Shown one piece after another: positions 38,840-47,314 of a stretch of 64,000 nt of DNA; position 1 is the first letter of the stretch; each line of letters begins with the position of its first letter. The notes beneath the pieces are model-generated. The model did not search any database, was not told the DNA's origin, and saw nothing but the letters and a program-made list of their open reading frames with translations. This DNA is from an uncultured Sutterella sp. (lineage in GTDB: Bacteria; Pseudomonadota; Gammaproteobacteria; Burkholderiales; Burkholderiaceae_F): positions 4,608 to 68,607 of the forward strand of contig UQOW01000009.1 of NCBI GenBank assembly GCA_900542805.1, written 5' to 3'. The position numbers were made by a program, and so were the translations under genes.

Positions 38840-41350
38840 ATGACCAAGCTGATTATTGCTGAAAAACCCTCGGTGGCGACCGATATTGCCCGCGTTTTGG
38901 GCGGAATGAAAAAGAAGGGGGACTACTACGAGGGAGGCGACTGGATTGTTGCCAATGCCTTGGGACACCTGTTGGAGTTGTCCTGCCCGGAAAAGTATGA
39001 AGTAAAGCGTGGAAAGTGGACCTTCGGCCACCTGCCGGTTTTGCCGCCGACATTTGATTTAAAGCCCATTGCCAAGGCTGGGGAAAAATTGAAGAGTCTG
39101 GCTCGGTTGCTTCGCCGCCCTGATGTAGACACCGTTATCAACGCATGCGATGCCGGGCGCGAAGGAGAGCTGATTTTCCGCTACATCATGCAGGCCACGA
39201 AGTCGAAGAAAAAAATTGAGCGGCTTTGGTTGCAGTCGATGACGCCGGGGGCCATTAAAGAGGCCTTCTCGCATCTTAGAAGCGATGCCGAGATGACAAA
39301 ACGTGCGGACGCGGCGCGGTCTCGCTCGGAAGCCGACTGGCTTGTCGGTATTAACGGAACCCGGGCCATGACTGCCTTTAATAGTTCGGACGGCGGGTTC
39401 TTTTTAACGACGGTCGGACGCGTTCAGACGCCGACGCTTGCTATCGTTGTGCGGCGCGAAAACGAAATTAAGAACTTTAAAACGCAGCCGTACTGGGAAG
39501 TCGAAGCTCTGTTTTCTCTGGGCGATGCGACTTACGCGGGGCGCTGGTTTGACCCGAAGTTTTCGCGTAATTCAAAAAAACCGGAACTGAAAGCCGAGCG
39601 TATTTTCGACTGCAAAAAAGCCGATGCAATTTGTGCGCGTGTTCAGGGAAAAAACGGAACGGTAACCGAAACGAGCAAACGAACGACAAGTTTGTGTGCG
39701 CAACTTTATGACTTGACGAGTTTGCAGCGAGAGGCGAATAATCGATTCGGTTTTTCAGCTAAAACAACGCTTTCGATTGCCCAGGCTCTTTACGAAAAGC
39801 ACAAGGCATTGACGTATCCGAGAACGGATTCGCGCGTGCTACCCGAAGATTACGTGAAGACCGTGTACAAAACCCTTCAGATGCTGTCGGGGAACAAAGA
39901 TGTCGGTACATTCGCCGACCGGGTGGTCGCGCAAAAGTGGGTACATCCGACAAAGCGCATTTTCGACAATGCCAAGATTAGCGATCACTTTGCCATCATC
40001 CCGACGCTTCAGGCCCCGAACGGCGCCCTGACCGAGGCTGAAAAGAAGATTTATGACCTTGTTTTAAGACGTTTTATTGCCGTTTTCTATCCGACCGCCG
40101 AATATGATGTGACGACGCGGATTACGACAGTCGGTCAGGATGCTTTTAAGACCGAAGGCAAGGTTCTGGTTTTGCCCGGATGGATGGAGGTTTACGGCAA
40201 AATGCAGCTTGGTTCGGAAGCCACGTTGTGTCCGCTTAACGGTAAGAACGCTGTCAAGACGATTTCCGTCAAGCGCGAGGATTGCCAGACAAAGCCGCCG
40301 GCTCGGTATACGGAAGCAACACTGCTCTCGGCCATGGAAGGCGCCGGTCGACTTGTCAAGGATGACGAATTGCGTGATGCGATGGCCGAAAAGGGGCTCG
40401 GAACTCCGGCCACGCGTGCGGCTATTATTGAAAACCTAATTGAGCAACGGTACATCCGCCGAGAAGGGCGGGAACTGATTCCGAGTGCCAAGGCCAAACA
40501 GCTCTTTACTCTTATCGAAGGGCTCGGAATCGGTGTTTTATCCAATCCGGCTCTAACCGGAGAGTGGGAATACAAGCTCTCGCAGATTGAAAAGGGCAAG
40601 TTGCAACGTAGCGACTTTATGCGGGAAATTCGCGAAATGACAACGCATATCGTGGCGGCTGCCAAACAGTACGAAGGCGATACGGTCCCTGTGGAAAACC
40701 CGGCACACTTAAAGCACCGTTGCCCGAAATGCGGCGGAGAAATCGTTGAAAACTATCGGCGGTATGCATGCACGAATCCGGCATGTGACTTTAGCCTTCC
40801 AAAACACCCGGGAGGCAGGACTTTCGAGCCCGAAGAGGTCGAAAAACTTCTTGCCGATGGCTCGGTCGGGCCGCTCACGGGGTTTGTCAGCAAGATAGGA
40901 CGGCCTTTCTCGGCGGCTTTGAAACTGACACCGGAGAAAAAGTTGGAGTTTGATTTCGGGCAGGAAGAAAAACCCGAAGCGCAGGAGGATATTTCCGGAT
41001 TGCCGGTTATCGGCACGTGTCCCAAGTGCGGCGGACGTGTCGTGCAAGGCGCTACGAGCTTTTTCTGTGAGCACACGCTCGGAAAACAAACGTGTGATTT
41101 CAGGTGCGGACGCGTGATTTTGCAGCAACCGATTTCGCCGGAGGAGTGCAAAAAAATCCTCACGGAAGGAAAAAGTTCCCTCTTGCCAGGTTTTGTCAGC
41201 AACCGAACGCATCGCAAATTCAAAGCTTACCTCGTGCTCGATAAGCAGACCGGAAAGATTGGATTTGAATTTGAACCTCGAGAAGCCCTGCGAGCAAAGA
41301 CCGAACGTAAGAAGACGGAAAGAAAAGCGCAGGGGAGCAAGAAAGCCTGA
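38840..41350 (+). CDS. topB: DNA topoisomerase III
   Basis: An 836-residue type IA topoisomerase that decatenates and relaxes DNA. The N-terminal TOPRIM domain has LIIAEKPSVATDIARVLGG and NACDAGREGELIFRYIM. The strand-cleaving tyrosine lies in ALTYPRTDSRVLPEDY, and the type IA core continues to LSNPALTGEWEYKL near residue 580. The C-terminus carries two zinc-ribbon-like motifs, HRCPKCGGEIVENY with CTNPACDF, and GTCPKCGGRVVQG with CEHT...CDFRCG. The last 30 residues are Lys/Arg-rich, likely DNA binding. It may belong to a family often found on plasmids and elements as well as chromosomes; nothing mobile is visible here. Confidence 0.95.
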   Translation: MTKLIIAEKPSVATDIARVLGGMKKKGDYYEGGDWIVANALGHLLELSCPEKYEVKRGKWTFGHLPVLPPTFDLKPIAKAGEKLKSLARLLRRPDVDTVINACDAGREGELIFRYIMQATKSKKKIERLWLQSMTPGAIKEAFSHLRSDAEMTKRADAARSRSEADWLVGINGTRAMTAFNSSDGGFFLTTVGRVQTPTLAIVVRRENEIKNFKTQPYWEVEALFSLGDATYAGRWFDPKFSRNSKKPELKAERIFDCKKADAICARVQGKNGTVTETSKRTTSLCAQLYDLTSLQREANNRFGFSAKTTLSIAQALYEKHKALTYPRTDSRVLPEDYVKTVYKTLQMLSGNKDVGTFADRVVAQKWVHPTKRIFDNAKISDHFAIIPTLQAPNGALTEAEKKIYDLVLRRFIAVFYPTAEYDVTTRITTVGQDAFKTEGKVLVLPGWMEVYGKMQLGSEATLCPLNGKNAVKTISVKREDCQTKPPARYTEATLLSAMEGAGRLVKDDELRDAMAEKGLGTPATRAAIIENLIEQRYIRREGRELIPSAKAKQLFTLIEGLGIGVLSNPALTGEWEYKLSQIEKGKLQRSDFMREIREMTTHIVAAAKQYEGDTVPVENPAHLKHRCPKCGGEIVENYRRYACTNPACDFSLPKHPGGRTFEPEEVEKLLADGSVGPLTGFVSKIGRPFSAALKLTPEKKLEFDFGQEEKPEAQEDISGLPVIGTCPKCGGRVVQGATSFFCEHTLGKQTCDFRCGRVILQQPISPEECKKILTEGKSSLLPGFVSNRTHRKFKAYLVLDKQTGKIGFEFEPREALRAKTERKKTERKAQGSKKA

Positions 41351-41512
41351 AAACCTAGGAAAACCTTCTACGGAAAAGACCTGCTTGGTTTGATGAAACG
41401 CAATGAACAAAGCTTCTTTCGTCAAACGGACAACACGTCGTTTTTTCCTCGGTAAACTTTGTGCCTTGTCACAATCAGTGACTTGTTTTCTTTCTTTTTA
41501 GAGGATTTTGTC

Positions 41513-42529
41513 GTGAAGCTTAGTGCTCTTACCTGTGCTTTGGTTTTGGCGAGTGCCTCTTGCTACGTGCAGGCCGGTCCGGTTCTGGATGCGGTTAAGG
41601 CTCGCGGTCAAGTAATTTGCGGTGTGAATACGGCAGCCCCCGGGTTTTCTGCAGCGGACTCTCAGGGTCGCTGGACGGGCTTGGATGTCGATACCTGCCG
41701 CGCAGCGGCGGCGGCCGTTTTGGGCGACGCATCCAAAGTCAAGTTTGTCCCGCTTTCTTCTCCGCAACGCTTTACAGCCTTGCAGTCCGGGGAAGTGGAT
41801 ATTTTGGCGCGTAACACAACATGGTCTCTAACGCGTGATGCGAGTTTGGGCGTTGTGTTCGCTGCGATTAACTACTATGACGGGCAGGGATTTATCGTTC
41901 CGAAGAGCCTGAAAGTCACGACGGCGAAAAAACTGAACGGTGCCACCATTTGCGTGCAATCGGGAACAAGTTCCGTGCAGGCACTTGCTGACTACTTTAC
42001 GGCTAACAAGATGAAGTACAAGCCGGTGATGTTTGATACGACCGAGGCCACGCAAGGTGCCTTTTTGTCCGGACGTTGTCAGGTCTACACCACGGACATG
42101 AGCGATTTGGCCGGTGCCAGAACCCGTGCTCGTAATCCCGATGACTACACCATCCTTCCGGAAACCATTTCCAAGGAACCCTTGGGTCCGGCCGTGCGTC
42201 GCGGCGATGACGAATGGTTCCAGATTGTGCGTTGGTCCTTTTACACGATGCTTGAAGCCGAGGAAAACAATCTGACAAAGGCCAATGTCGATCAGGTCCG
42301 AGCCACGAGTAAGAATCCGCAGGTGATGCGCCTTGTCGGAACCGGAGACGATACGGGAAAATTGCTCGGTTTAGATAAGGATTGGTCGTATCGGATTATC
42401 AAGCAGGTCGGTAACTACGGCGAGAGTTGGACGGCCAACTTCGGACCGAAGACGCCGCTTAATCTGCCGCGCGCGCTCAATAATCTTTGGACGCACGGCG
42501 GGTTGATGTATGCGCCGCCGATTCGCTAA
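41513..42529 (+). CDS. General L-amino acid ABC transporter, periplasmic binding protein (AapJ/BztA type)
   Basis: A 338-residue family 3 solute-binding protein with a signal peptide (LSALTCALVLASASCYVQAG). Landmarks are LDAVKARGQVICGVN, GFSAADSQGRWTGLDVDTCRAAAAA, the long SGEVDILARNTTWSLTRD and YNYYDGQGF-like stretch, and a C-terminal GLMYAPPIR, all as in AapJ/BztA for broad amino-acid uptake. The start is a GTG at 41513 that begins the signal peptide and follows AGAGGA; an ATG at 41459 lacks a signal. A strong hairpin separates it from the permease genes. Confidence 0.9.
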   Translation: MKLSALTCALVLASASCYVQAGPVLDAVKARGQVICGVNTAAPGFSAADSQGRWTGLDVDTCRAAAAAVLGDASKVKFVPLSSPQRFTALQSGEVDILARNTTWSLTRDASLGVVFAAINYYDGQGFIVPKSLKVTTAKKLNGATICVQSGTSSVQALADYFTANKMKYKPVMFDTTEATQGAFLSGRCQVYTTDMSDLAGARTRARNPDDYTILPETISKEPLGPAVRRGDDEWFQIVRWSFYTMLEAEENNLTKANVDQVRATSKNPQVMRLVGTGDDTGKLLGLDKDWSYRIIKQVGNYGESWTANFGPKTPLNLPRALNNLWTHGGLMYAPPIR

Positions 42530-42551
42530 CGCGATCGGATTAAAACGCTAA

Positions 42552-42592
42552 GCCTGCGCAAACGATAACGCTTGCGCAGGCGTGTTGTTTTC
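42552..42592 (+). terminator. Hairpin between binding-protein and permease genes
   Basis: GCCTGCGCAA (42552-42561) and TTGCGCAGGC (42572-42581) form a perfect 10-bp stem with a 10-base loop, followed by GTGTTGTTTT. It is likely a leaky terminator or mRNA-stabilising stem giving more binding protein than permease, as known in other ABC operons. Confidence 0.65.
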
Positions 42593-42667
42593 AGAGCACG
42601 AAGCGAAGAGGACGCAACCGAGAATCTATAATGCCTTCTCTTTGCGAGAAGAGAAGTCCTTTTCCCT

Positions 42668-43843
42668 ATGACAAATCCAATCGAAGAACGCGTAATCGGA
42701 GACGAAGCCTGGCGACGTCGTGAGGTAGCTCGTCGTCGTTCCGAATGGCTCATCCAAGGTGCGGCCATTGCCGTTGTCGCAGCCTTCGTTTGGATTCTGT
42801 CCGAGAATGTTTCGGAAAACTTGGCGGCACGCCATATTCGCAGCGGCTTTGCATTCCTATTTAACTCTGCCGGCTTTGACATCGGCGAGTCTCTTGTGGC
42901 CTTTCAATCGACCGATGCTATGTGGCATGCGTTTGTCGTCGGCATGGTCAATACCATCCGCGTGTCGATCTTCTCGGTGATTTCTGCCTTGATTCTCGGA
43001 GTTCTCGTCGGACTAATGCGTCTGGCCGAGCACCCGATTTTGCACGCGCTCGGGACGGCACACGTTGAGATCTACCGCAATATCCCGCTCATTATTCAAC
43101 TCTTTGCCATTTATCTGGTCATTACCGAGTTACTTCCGACGGCAGGCGAGGCGTTGCACTTCGGGCAGTGGGCCTTGCTCTCGAAGGCTGGTCTTCAGGT
43201 GGCCGTACCTCGCGAGGGGACTTTAGCTCTCGTTTTTTCGTGTGTCATCGCCGTCTTGGTGTTTCTGTTAGTACGCGATCGCTGCCAAAGGCGCATGACA
43301 GAACTCATGGCTTCGCTTTCCGGGCTCGGTGCCGCCGTAGTTGCATTTGTCGGTACGTGGATCGGATTCGGCATTGTCGGCGGTTGGAGTAAGCCCTTTA
43401 TTGACGGATTTGCCATCGAAGGGGGAGCGGCACTCTCACCTGAATTTTTGGCCCTTTGGCTCGGATTGACGCTTTTTACCTCGGCTTCGATTGCAGAAAT
43501 CGTCCGTGCCGGTGTCTTGGCTGTTCCGCGCGGTCAGTGGAACGGTGCGCTTTCACTCGGCATGACGAAAACACAGGTTGTCAGCTACATCATTTTCCCG
43601 CAATCGATGCGTTTGGCGATTCCGCCGCTTGCCAGTCAATTCATGAATCTGACGAAAAACTCGTCACTGGCTGTTGTCATCGGTTATCCAGACTTAGTGG
43701 CTGTCGGAAATATGTCGATTAACTCAACGGGTCAGGCCCTTGAGGTCATCGTCATCATCATGGCCGTGTATCTGGTTTTAAATCTGATTATCAGCGTTTG
43801 CATGAATACTCTCAATGCACGCGTGCTTCAGGCTCCTCGGTGA
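42668..43843 (+). CDS. General amino acid ABC transporter permease (AapQ/BztB type)
   Basis: A 391-residue inner-membrane permease, longer than most family 3 permeases because of an N-terminal extension and an insert, as in AapQ/BztB. Features include WHAFVVGMVNTIRVSIFSVIS, EIYRNIPLIIQLFAIY and the EAA loop region EIVRAGVLAVPRGQWNGALSLGMT that would dock with the ATPase. About eight membrane segments can be seen. It is 4 bases from the second permease. Confidence 0.9.
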   Translation: MTNPIEERVIGDEAWRRREVARRRSEWLIQGAAIAVVAAFVWILSENVSENLAARHIRSGFAFLFNSAGFDIGESLVAFQSTDAMWHAFVVGMVNTIRVSIFSVISALILGVLVGLMRLAEHPILHALGTAHVEIYRNIPLIIQLFAIYLVITELLPTAGEALHFGQWALLSKAGLQVAVPREGTLALVFSCVIAVLVFLLVRDRCQRRMTELMASLSGLGAAVVAFVGTWIGFGIVGGWSKPFIDGFAIEGGAALSPEFLALWLGLTLFTSASIAEIVRAGVLAVPRGQWNGALSLGMTKTQVVSYIIFPQSMRLAIPPLASQFMNLTKNSSLAVVIGYPDLVAVGNMSINSTGQALEVIVIIMAVYLVLNLIISVCMNTLNARVLQAPR

Positions 43844-43847
43844 CAGT

Positions 43848-44924
43848 ATGAGAAATCAGACCGGTTATTTTTCCCTCAAGAGCCTGCGCGACCGATTCTT
43901 TTACTCGCGTTTTGCCACAGCTGTGACACTGATTGTCGGATTTTTGCTGTGCATCACGGCGTTTTATCTCTTCAATTGGGGAGTGACGCAGGCGGTCTTT
44001 AGTCCCGACCCCAAAGCCTGCTATGCCGCATCGGGTGCCTGCTGGGGCTTTGTCGCCGAAAAATGGCGCTTGATTATTTTCGGACGCTATCCGTACGAAT
44101 TGCAGTGGAGACCGGCTGTTGCCGTGATCTCGATTATCGGCATGCTCATCGTGACGGCCTGTCCGAGGTTTTGGACGCGTACCGGTGCTAAGTGGCTTGC
44201 TTTCGGGTGGATTGTTGCCTTTTTTGTCTTTTTCACACTGATGCAAGGTGGCCTTTTCGGTCTGTCTCGTATCGATTCGGATAGCTGGGGCGGCTTGCCC
44301 TTAACGGTGATCCTGACGCTTTTAGGGATGACTGTTTCTATCCCGATCGGTATTTTTTTGGCTCTGGGGCGTCGCAGTCGCTTGGCGGTGATTCGTAATC
44401 TTTCTATCGGATACATTGAGTTGGTGCGCGGGGTGCCGCTTATTACGGTTTTGTTTGTGGCTAGTTTTGTTGTTCCCCTGTGGCTGCCGGCCGATGTTCG
44501 CATTGATCCGTTCTGGCGCGTTGCCGGCGGGATTATTCTTTTCCAAGCCGCTTATATGGCCGAAACCGTGCGCGGCGGATTGCAGACCATTGCTCTCGGA
44601 CAGTTTCTTGCGGCCGATTCGCTAGCGCTTTCGTGTTGCCAAAAATATCTGTATGTGATTTTGCCGCAGGCTCTTGTGGCGGTCATTCCGGCCTTTGTCA
44701 ACAGTCTTCTGTCAACGTTTATGGATACGTCGCTCGTGACGGTTGTCTCTATGCACGATTTGACGGGAAGCCTGTCTCTTGCTCTAGGCGATGCTGTTTG
44801 GAGAGACTTTTTCCGCGAAGGCTATATCTTCGTTGCCGCGATTTACTTTTTCTTCAGTTTCCTGATGAGCCGGTATAGTCAGTGGCTTGAAGGTCACCTA
44901 CAGGCCGGAAAACAGCAGGGGTAA
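43848..44924 (+). CDS. General amino acid ABC transporter permease (AapM/BztC type)
   Basis: A 358-residue permease forming the second half of the transporter channel. Landmarks are GLPLTVILTLLGMTVSIPIGIFLALGR, YIELVRGVPLITVLFVASF and the ATPase-docking loop AETVRGGLQTIALGQFLAADSLALS, then ILPQALVAVIPAFVNSLLS. The start at 43848 is 4 bases after the first permease. The next gene is not the expected ATPase (AapP/BztD); the ATPase must be encoded elsewhere or shared. Confidence 0.9.
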   Translation: MRNQTGYFSLKSLRDRFFYSRFATAVTLIVGFLLCITAFYLFNWGVTQAVFSPDPKACYAASGACWGFVAEKWRLIIFGRYPYELQWRPAVAVISIIGMLIVTACPRFWTRTGAKWLAFGWIVAFFVFFTLMQGGLFGLSRIDSDSWGGLPLTVILTLLGMTVSIPIGIFLALGRRSRLAVIRNLSIGYIELVRGVPLITVLFVASFVVPLWLPADVRIDPFWRVAGGIILFQAAYMAETVRGGLQTIALGQFLAADSLALSCCQKYLYVILPQALVAVIPAFVNSLLSTFMDTSLVTVVSMHDLTGSLSLALGDAVWRDFFREGYIFVAAIYFFFSFLMSRYSQWLEGHLQAGKQQG

Positions 44925-44929
44925 GAGCG

Positions 44930-45391
44930 GTGTCCGAATACGTTTTAGCTTACGAGCATTCCGTGCAAGCGAATATGACGCTTGAAGCGTTTTGTCGCGG
45001 GCTTGAGGATTTTGCGCGTCGCCCGCAGGCCTATATTGAGACACTCAAGGGTGTTGTTCTCATAGAGGAAAAGTCGGACGGAGCTCGGTGCGTCATCCGT
45101 CGTAAAATCGAATTTGAGACGTTTTCTTTTGAAGATACCGTCACGTTGACGCCGGGTGGAGAGATGATTGAAAAGGTAGCGCCTTTCGGTCAGACCGCCG
45201 GTTCGCTCTATCTTGTACGGGGAGAAAGACTCTCTCATGACTCGATTCGTGTAACCTTCACATATCGAGAAAGCGATGCGGAGCACCTACCGGAAAAACT
45301 TGCCCGACTGCGGCATCTGGCGTGGGCGCAAAAAGACCGAAAGCTACTGGATCAAATTAAGGACACGTTCTGCCGAGCGGCGGAGCGATAA
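44930..45391 (+). CDS. DUF1857 / SRPBCC-like protein
   Basis: A 153-residue protein with a GTG start, 5 bases after the permease stop. The pattern VLAYEHSVQAN at the start, LTLEAF-like helix, RPQAYIETLKGVVLIEEKSDG, RRKIEFETFSFEDTVTLTPG and EKVAPFGQTAGSLYLV resembles DUF1857 proteins of the START/Bet v1 fold, which bind a hydrophobic ligand in a cavity. The function is unknown. It is transcribed with the amino-acid permeases in the place where an ATPase gene is usually found. Confidence 0.68.
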   Translation: MSEYVLAYEHSVQANMTLEAFCRGLEDFARRPQAYIETLKGVVLIEEKSDGARCVIRRKIEFETFSFEDTVTLTPGGEMIEKVAPFGQTAGSLYLVRGERLSHDSIRVTFTYRESDAEHLPEKLARLRHLAWAQKDRKLLDQIKDTFCRAAER

Positions 45392-45408
45392 CGCATAGGA
45401 ATTCCGGC

Positions 45409-45699
45409 ATGGGAAAGCAAAAACGCTTTAGAAAGGAACGCGCTGAGAAGGCAACGGACGCATTACTGGCCGAGGGAGCGCCCTCTCGCCCGAAGTGGTA
45501 CTACTTGGTGCTTCGCCTTGTGAATGTGTTTTTCGGTTGCGTGGCCATTTCCGTGATTGCGGGTTTTCTGTTCCAAAAATATATACCGGACAATACGTCC
45601 GTCGGTCCTGCGCTCATTACGATGGGCCTATGGGCTGTCTGGATTGTCTACGTCTTTAAGATCATGCGCTTTAAAGGCGAAAAAACCCCCGAATCGTAA
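45409..45699 (+). CDS. Small membrane protein of unknown function
   Basis: A 96-residue protein with a basic N-terminus (MGKQKRFRKERAEKATDALL) and two predicted membrane helices (VLRLVNVFFGCVAISVIAGF and ALITMGLWAVWIVYVFKI), ending in a short charged tail. I do not recognise the family. It is 17 bases after the DUF1857 gene and lies directly before a strong terminator, so it is the last gene of the transporter operon. Confidence 0.65.
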   Translation: MGKQKRFRKERAEKATDALLAEGAPSRPKWYYLVLRLVNVFFGCVAISVIAGFLFQKYIPDNTSVGPALITMGLWAVWIVYVFKIMRFKGEKTPES

Positions 45700-45715
45700 G
45701 ATTCGGAGGTTTTTA
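45681..45715. terminator. Bidirectional rho-independent terminator
   Basis: AAAAACCCCCGAATC (45681-45695), a GTAA loop and GATTCGGAGGTTTTT (45700-45714) form a stem with one mismatch, flanked by A- and T-runs. It can stop the plus-strand transporter operon and the minus-strand uracil permease gene. Confidence 0.9.
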
Positions 45716-45735
45716 TCAACGCTTTATCTTTGTCT

Positions 45736-47013
45736 TTAGGCTTTCTTATAGCTCATGATGGCATTGAGCAGAATGGCGCCGAATGTCGCTGTTCCGATGC
45801 CGCCCAAAGAGAAGCCGCCGAGATTTAATGTAAAGTCACCGCCGCCGAGAATCATCGTGACAGCAGCCACGATGAGATTGCGGTTCTGTCCGAAGTCAAC
45901 TTGGTTGACAACCCAAATCCGGGCACCGGCCACGGCAATCAACCCGAAGACAACCACCGCGCAACCGCCGAGCACGGGCTGCGGAATCGTCTGAATCAGA
46001 GCGCCGAACTTCGGAGAGAAGCCCAAAAGGATGGCAAAGAAGGCCGCAATGACGAAAAGAAGCGTCGAGTACACGCGGTTAGCTGCCATCACACCGATGT
46101 TTTCACCGTAGGTCGTCACACCGGGACCGCCCACGGAGCCGGCTATTATGGTGGCGATACCGTCGGATAAGAACGCGCGCCCCATGTACGGGTCAAGGTT
46201 CCGGCCGGTCATGGCCGTAACGGCTTTGATGTGACCGAGGTTTTCGGCAACCAGAATAATGACAACCGGGGCAATGAGGACGATAGCGTTTAATTGGAAG
46301 ACCGGGGGCCTAAACATCGGCATTCCGAGCCAGGCCGCATTGGCAATGACGGAAAAGTCAATCGGCTTTCCAAGACCCATGCCATTCGTGAGAATCGCAT
46401 AGAGGATGTAAGCAATGGCCAGACCGACCAAAATCAGCAGTTTTTGCGTCAGACCGCGTGTGTAGACGGCAACAAGACCGACGCTCAAGACCGTAAACAG
46501 GGCCATGCAGCCTTCGAACGTTCCGCTACCGCATCCGTGCACGGCCGTGGGTGCCAGATTCAAGCCGATGACGGCAACAACCGAACCGGTGACGACCGGC
46601 GGCATCAGCTTTTCAATCCACTGTACGCCGATTGCCATTACAATCAAACCGACGATGGCGTAAAGAATGCCGCATACGACGATGCCGCCCAAAGCAACGG
46701 AAATGTTGGCGTTGGCACCGGACCCTGCGACATAGCCGGTTGCCGCCATGACGACACCGATGAAGGCAAACGAGGAACCGAGGTAACTCGGGACATGTCC
46801 GCCGACAATCAGGAAGAACAGGAGTGTTCCGACGCCGCTCATTAACACGGCAACGTTCGGATCAAAACCCATCAAGATCGGGGCAAGAATCGTCGACCCG
46901 AACATCGCAACGACGTGTTGCAAGCCCAAGGCGACCATTTGATTTGCGGGAAGGCGTTCATCAGGAGCGATGACGCCATCGGTTTTGAGTTTCCATTGCG
47001 GAAAGTAACTCAT
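45736..47013 (-). CDS. Uracil/xanthine permease family (UraA-like)
   Basis: A 425-residue nucleobase:cation symporter of the NCS2 family with about 14 membrane segments. Family signatures include QMVALGLQHVVAMFGSTILAPILMG, GSSFAFIG, PPVVTGSVVAVIGLNLAP, the conserved LVAENLGHIKAVTAMTG and GGPGVTTYGENIGVMAANRVYST with the substrate Glu. The QH and ENxG pattern fits uracil transporters such as UraA and RutG. The start at 47013 follows GGAGAAA; an earlier ATG at 47067 adds an unrelated stretch. Confidence 0.87.
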   Translation of the reverse strand: MSYFPQWKLKTDGVIAPDERLPANQMVALGLQHVVAMFGSTILAPILMGFDPNVAVLMSGVGTLLFFLIVGGHVPSYLGSSFAFIGVVMAATGYVAGSGANANISVALGGIVVCGILYAIVGLIVMAIGVQWIEKLMPPVVTGSVVAVIGLNLAPTAVHGCGSGTFEGCMALFTVLSVGLVAVYTRGLTQKLLILVGLAIAYILYAILTNGMGLGKPIDFSVIANAAWLGMPMFRPPVFQLNAIVLIAPVVIILVAENLGHIKAVTAMTGRNLDPYMGRAFLSDGIATIIAGSVGGPGVTTYGENIGVMAANRVYSTLLFVIAAFFAILLGFSPKFGALIQTIPQPVLGGCAVVVFGLIAVAGARIWVVNQVDFGQNRNLIVAAVTMILGGGDFTLNLGGFSLGGIGTATFGAILLNAIMSYKKA

Positions 47014-47314
47014 AGTAATTTTTCTCCATGACTGAAGTCCACCTCGAACGACACTTTCGAGGGCCACTTACTGGGGCGCAATTGTATTGACAGGACTCCG
47101 AGAAATAAAGTGAAAAAAAGAAATTCTTCTGCGTTAAGTTAAAAAATCATGAGAAATCGCGGTTGTTTTTTGGAAAAAAGAGGGCTTTCCCGTTGCGACG
47201 ATGTTGTCCGATGGAGGAAAATTGCACCCCGAAAGAAATCTGTTTAACGAAACGGTCCCTGATTCCCGACATGCAAAAGGGACGTTTTTAATCGCGCCGC
47301 AGGCGCACGGATAA
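47014..47314. other. uraA-prfC divergent region with leader hairpins before prfC
   Basis: A 301-base gap without a gene. Before prfC, GTCCC (47255-47259) pairs with GGGAC (47279-47283), followed by GTTTTTA, which looks like a weak terminator. A second hairpin, GCGCC/GGCGC (47294-47306), ends 8 bases before the ATG and next to the only ribosome-binding-like bases (ACGGA). Together these could control RF3 synthesis. A TTGACA at 47087-47092 has no convincing -10. Confidence 0.4.

Noticed and set aside
43812..44246. Open frame antisense to the second amino-acid permease gene
   Set aside because: It mirrors codon structure of the real gene, has no recognisable motif and would span the permease junction.
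46294..46845. Long open frame antisense to the uracil permease
   Set aside because: Its product is highly polar with no domain, no good ribosome-binding site, and it lies wholly inside a clear transporter gene on the other strand.
47087..47092. TTGACA upstream of prfC as a promoter -35
   Set aside because: No acceptable -10 hexamer lies 15-19 bases downstream; the nearest AT-rich hexamer is too close.
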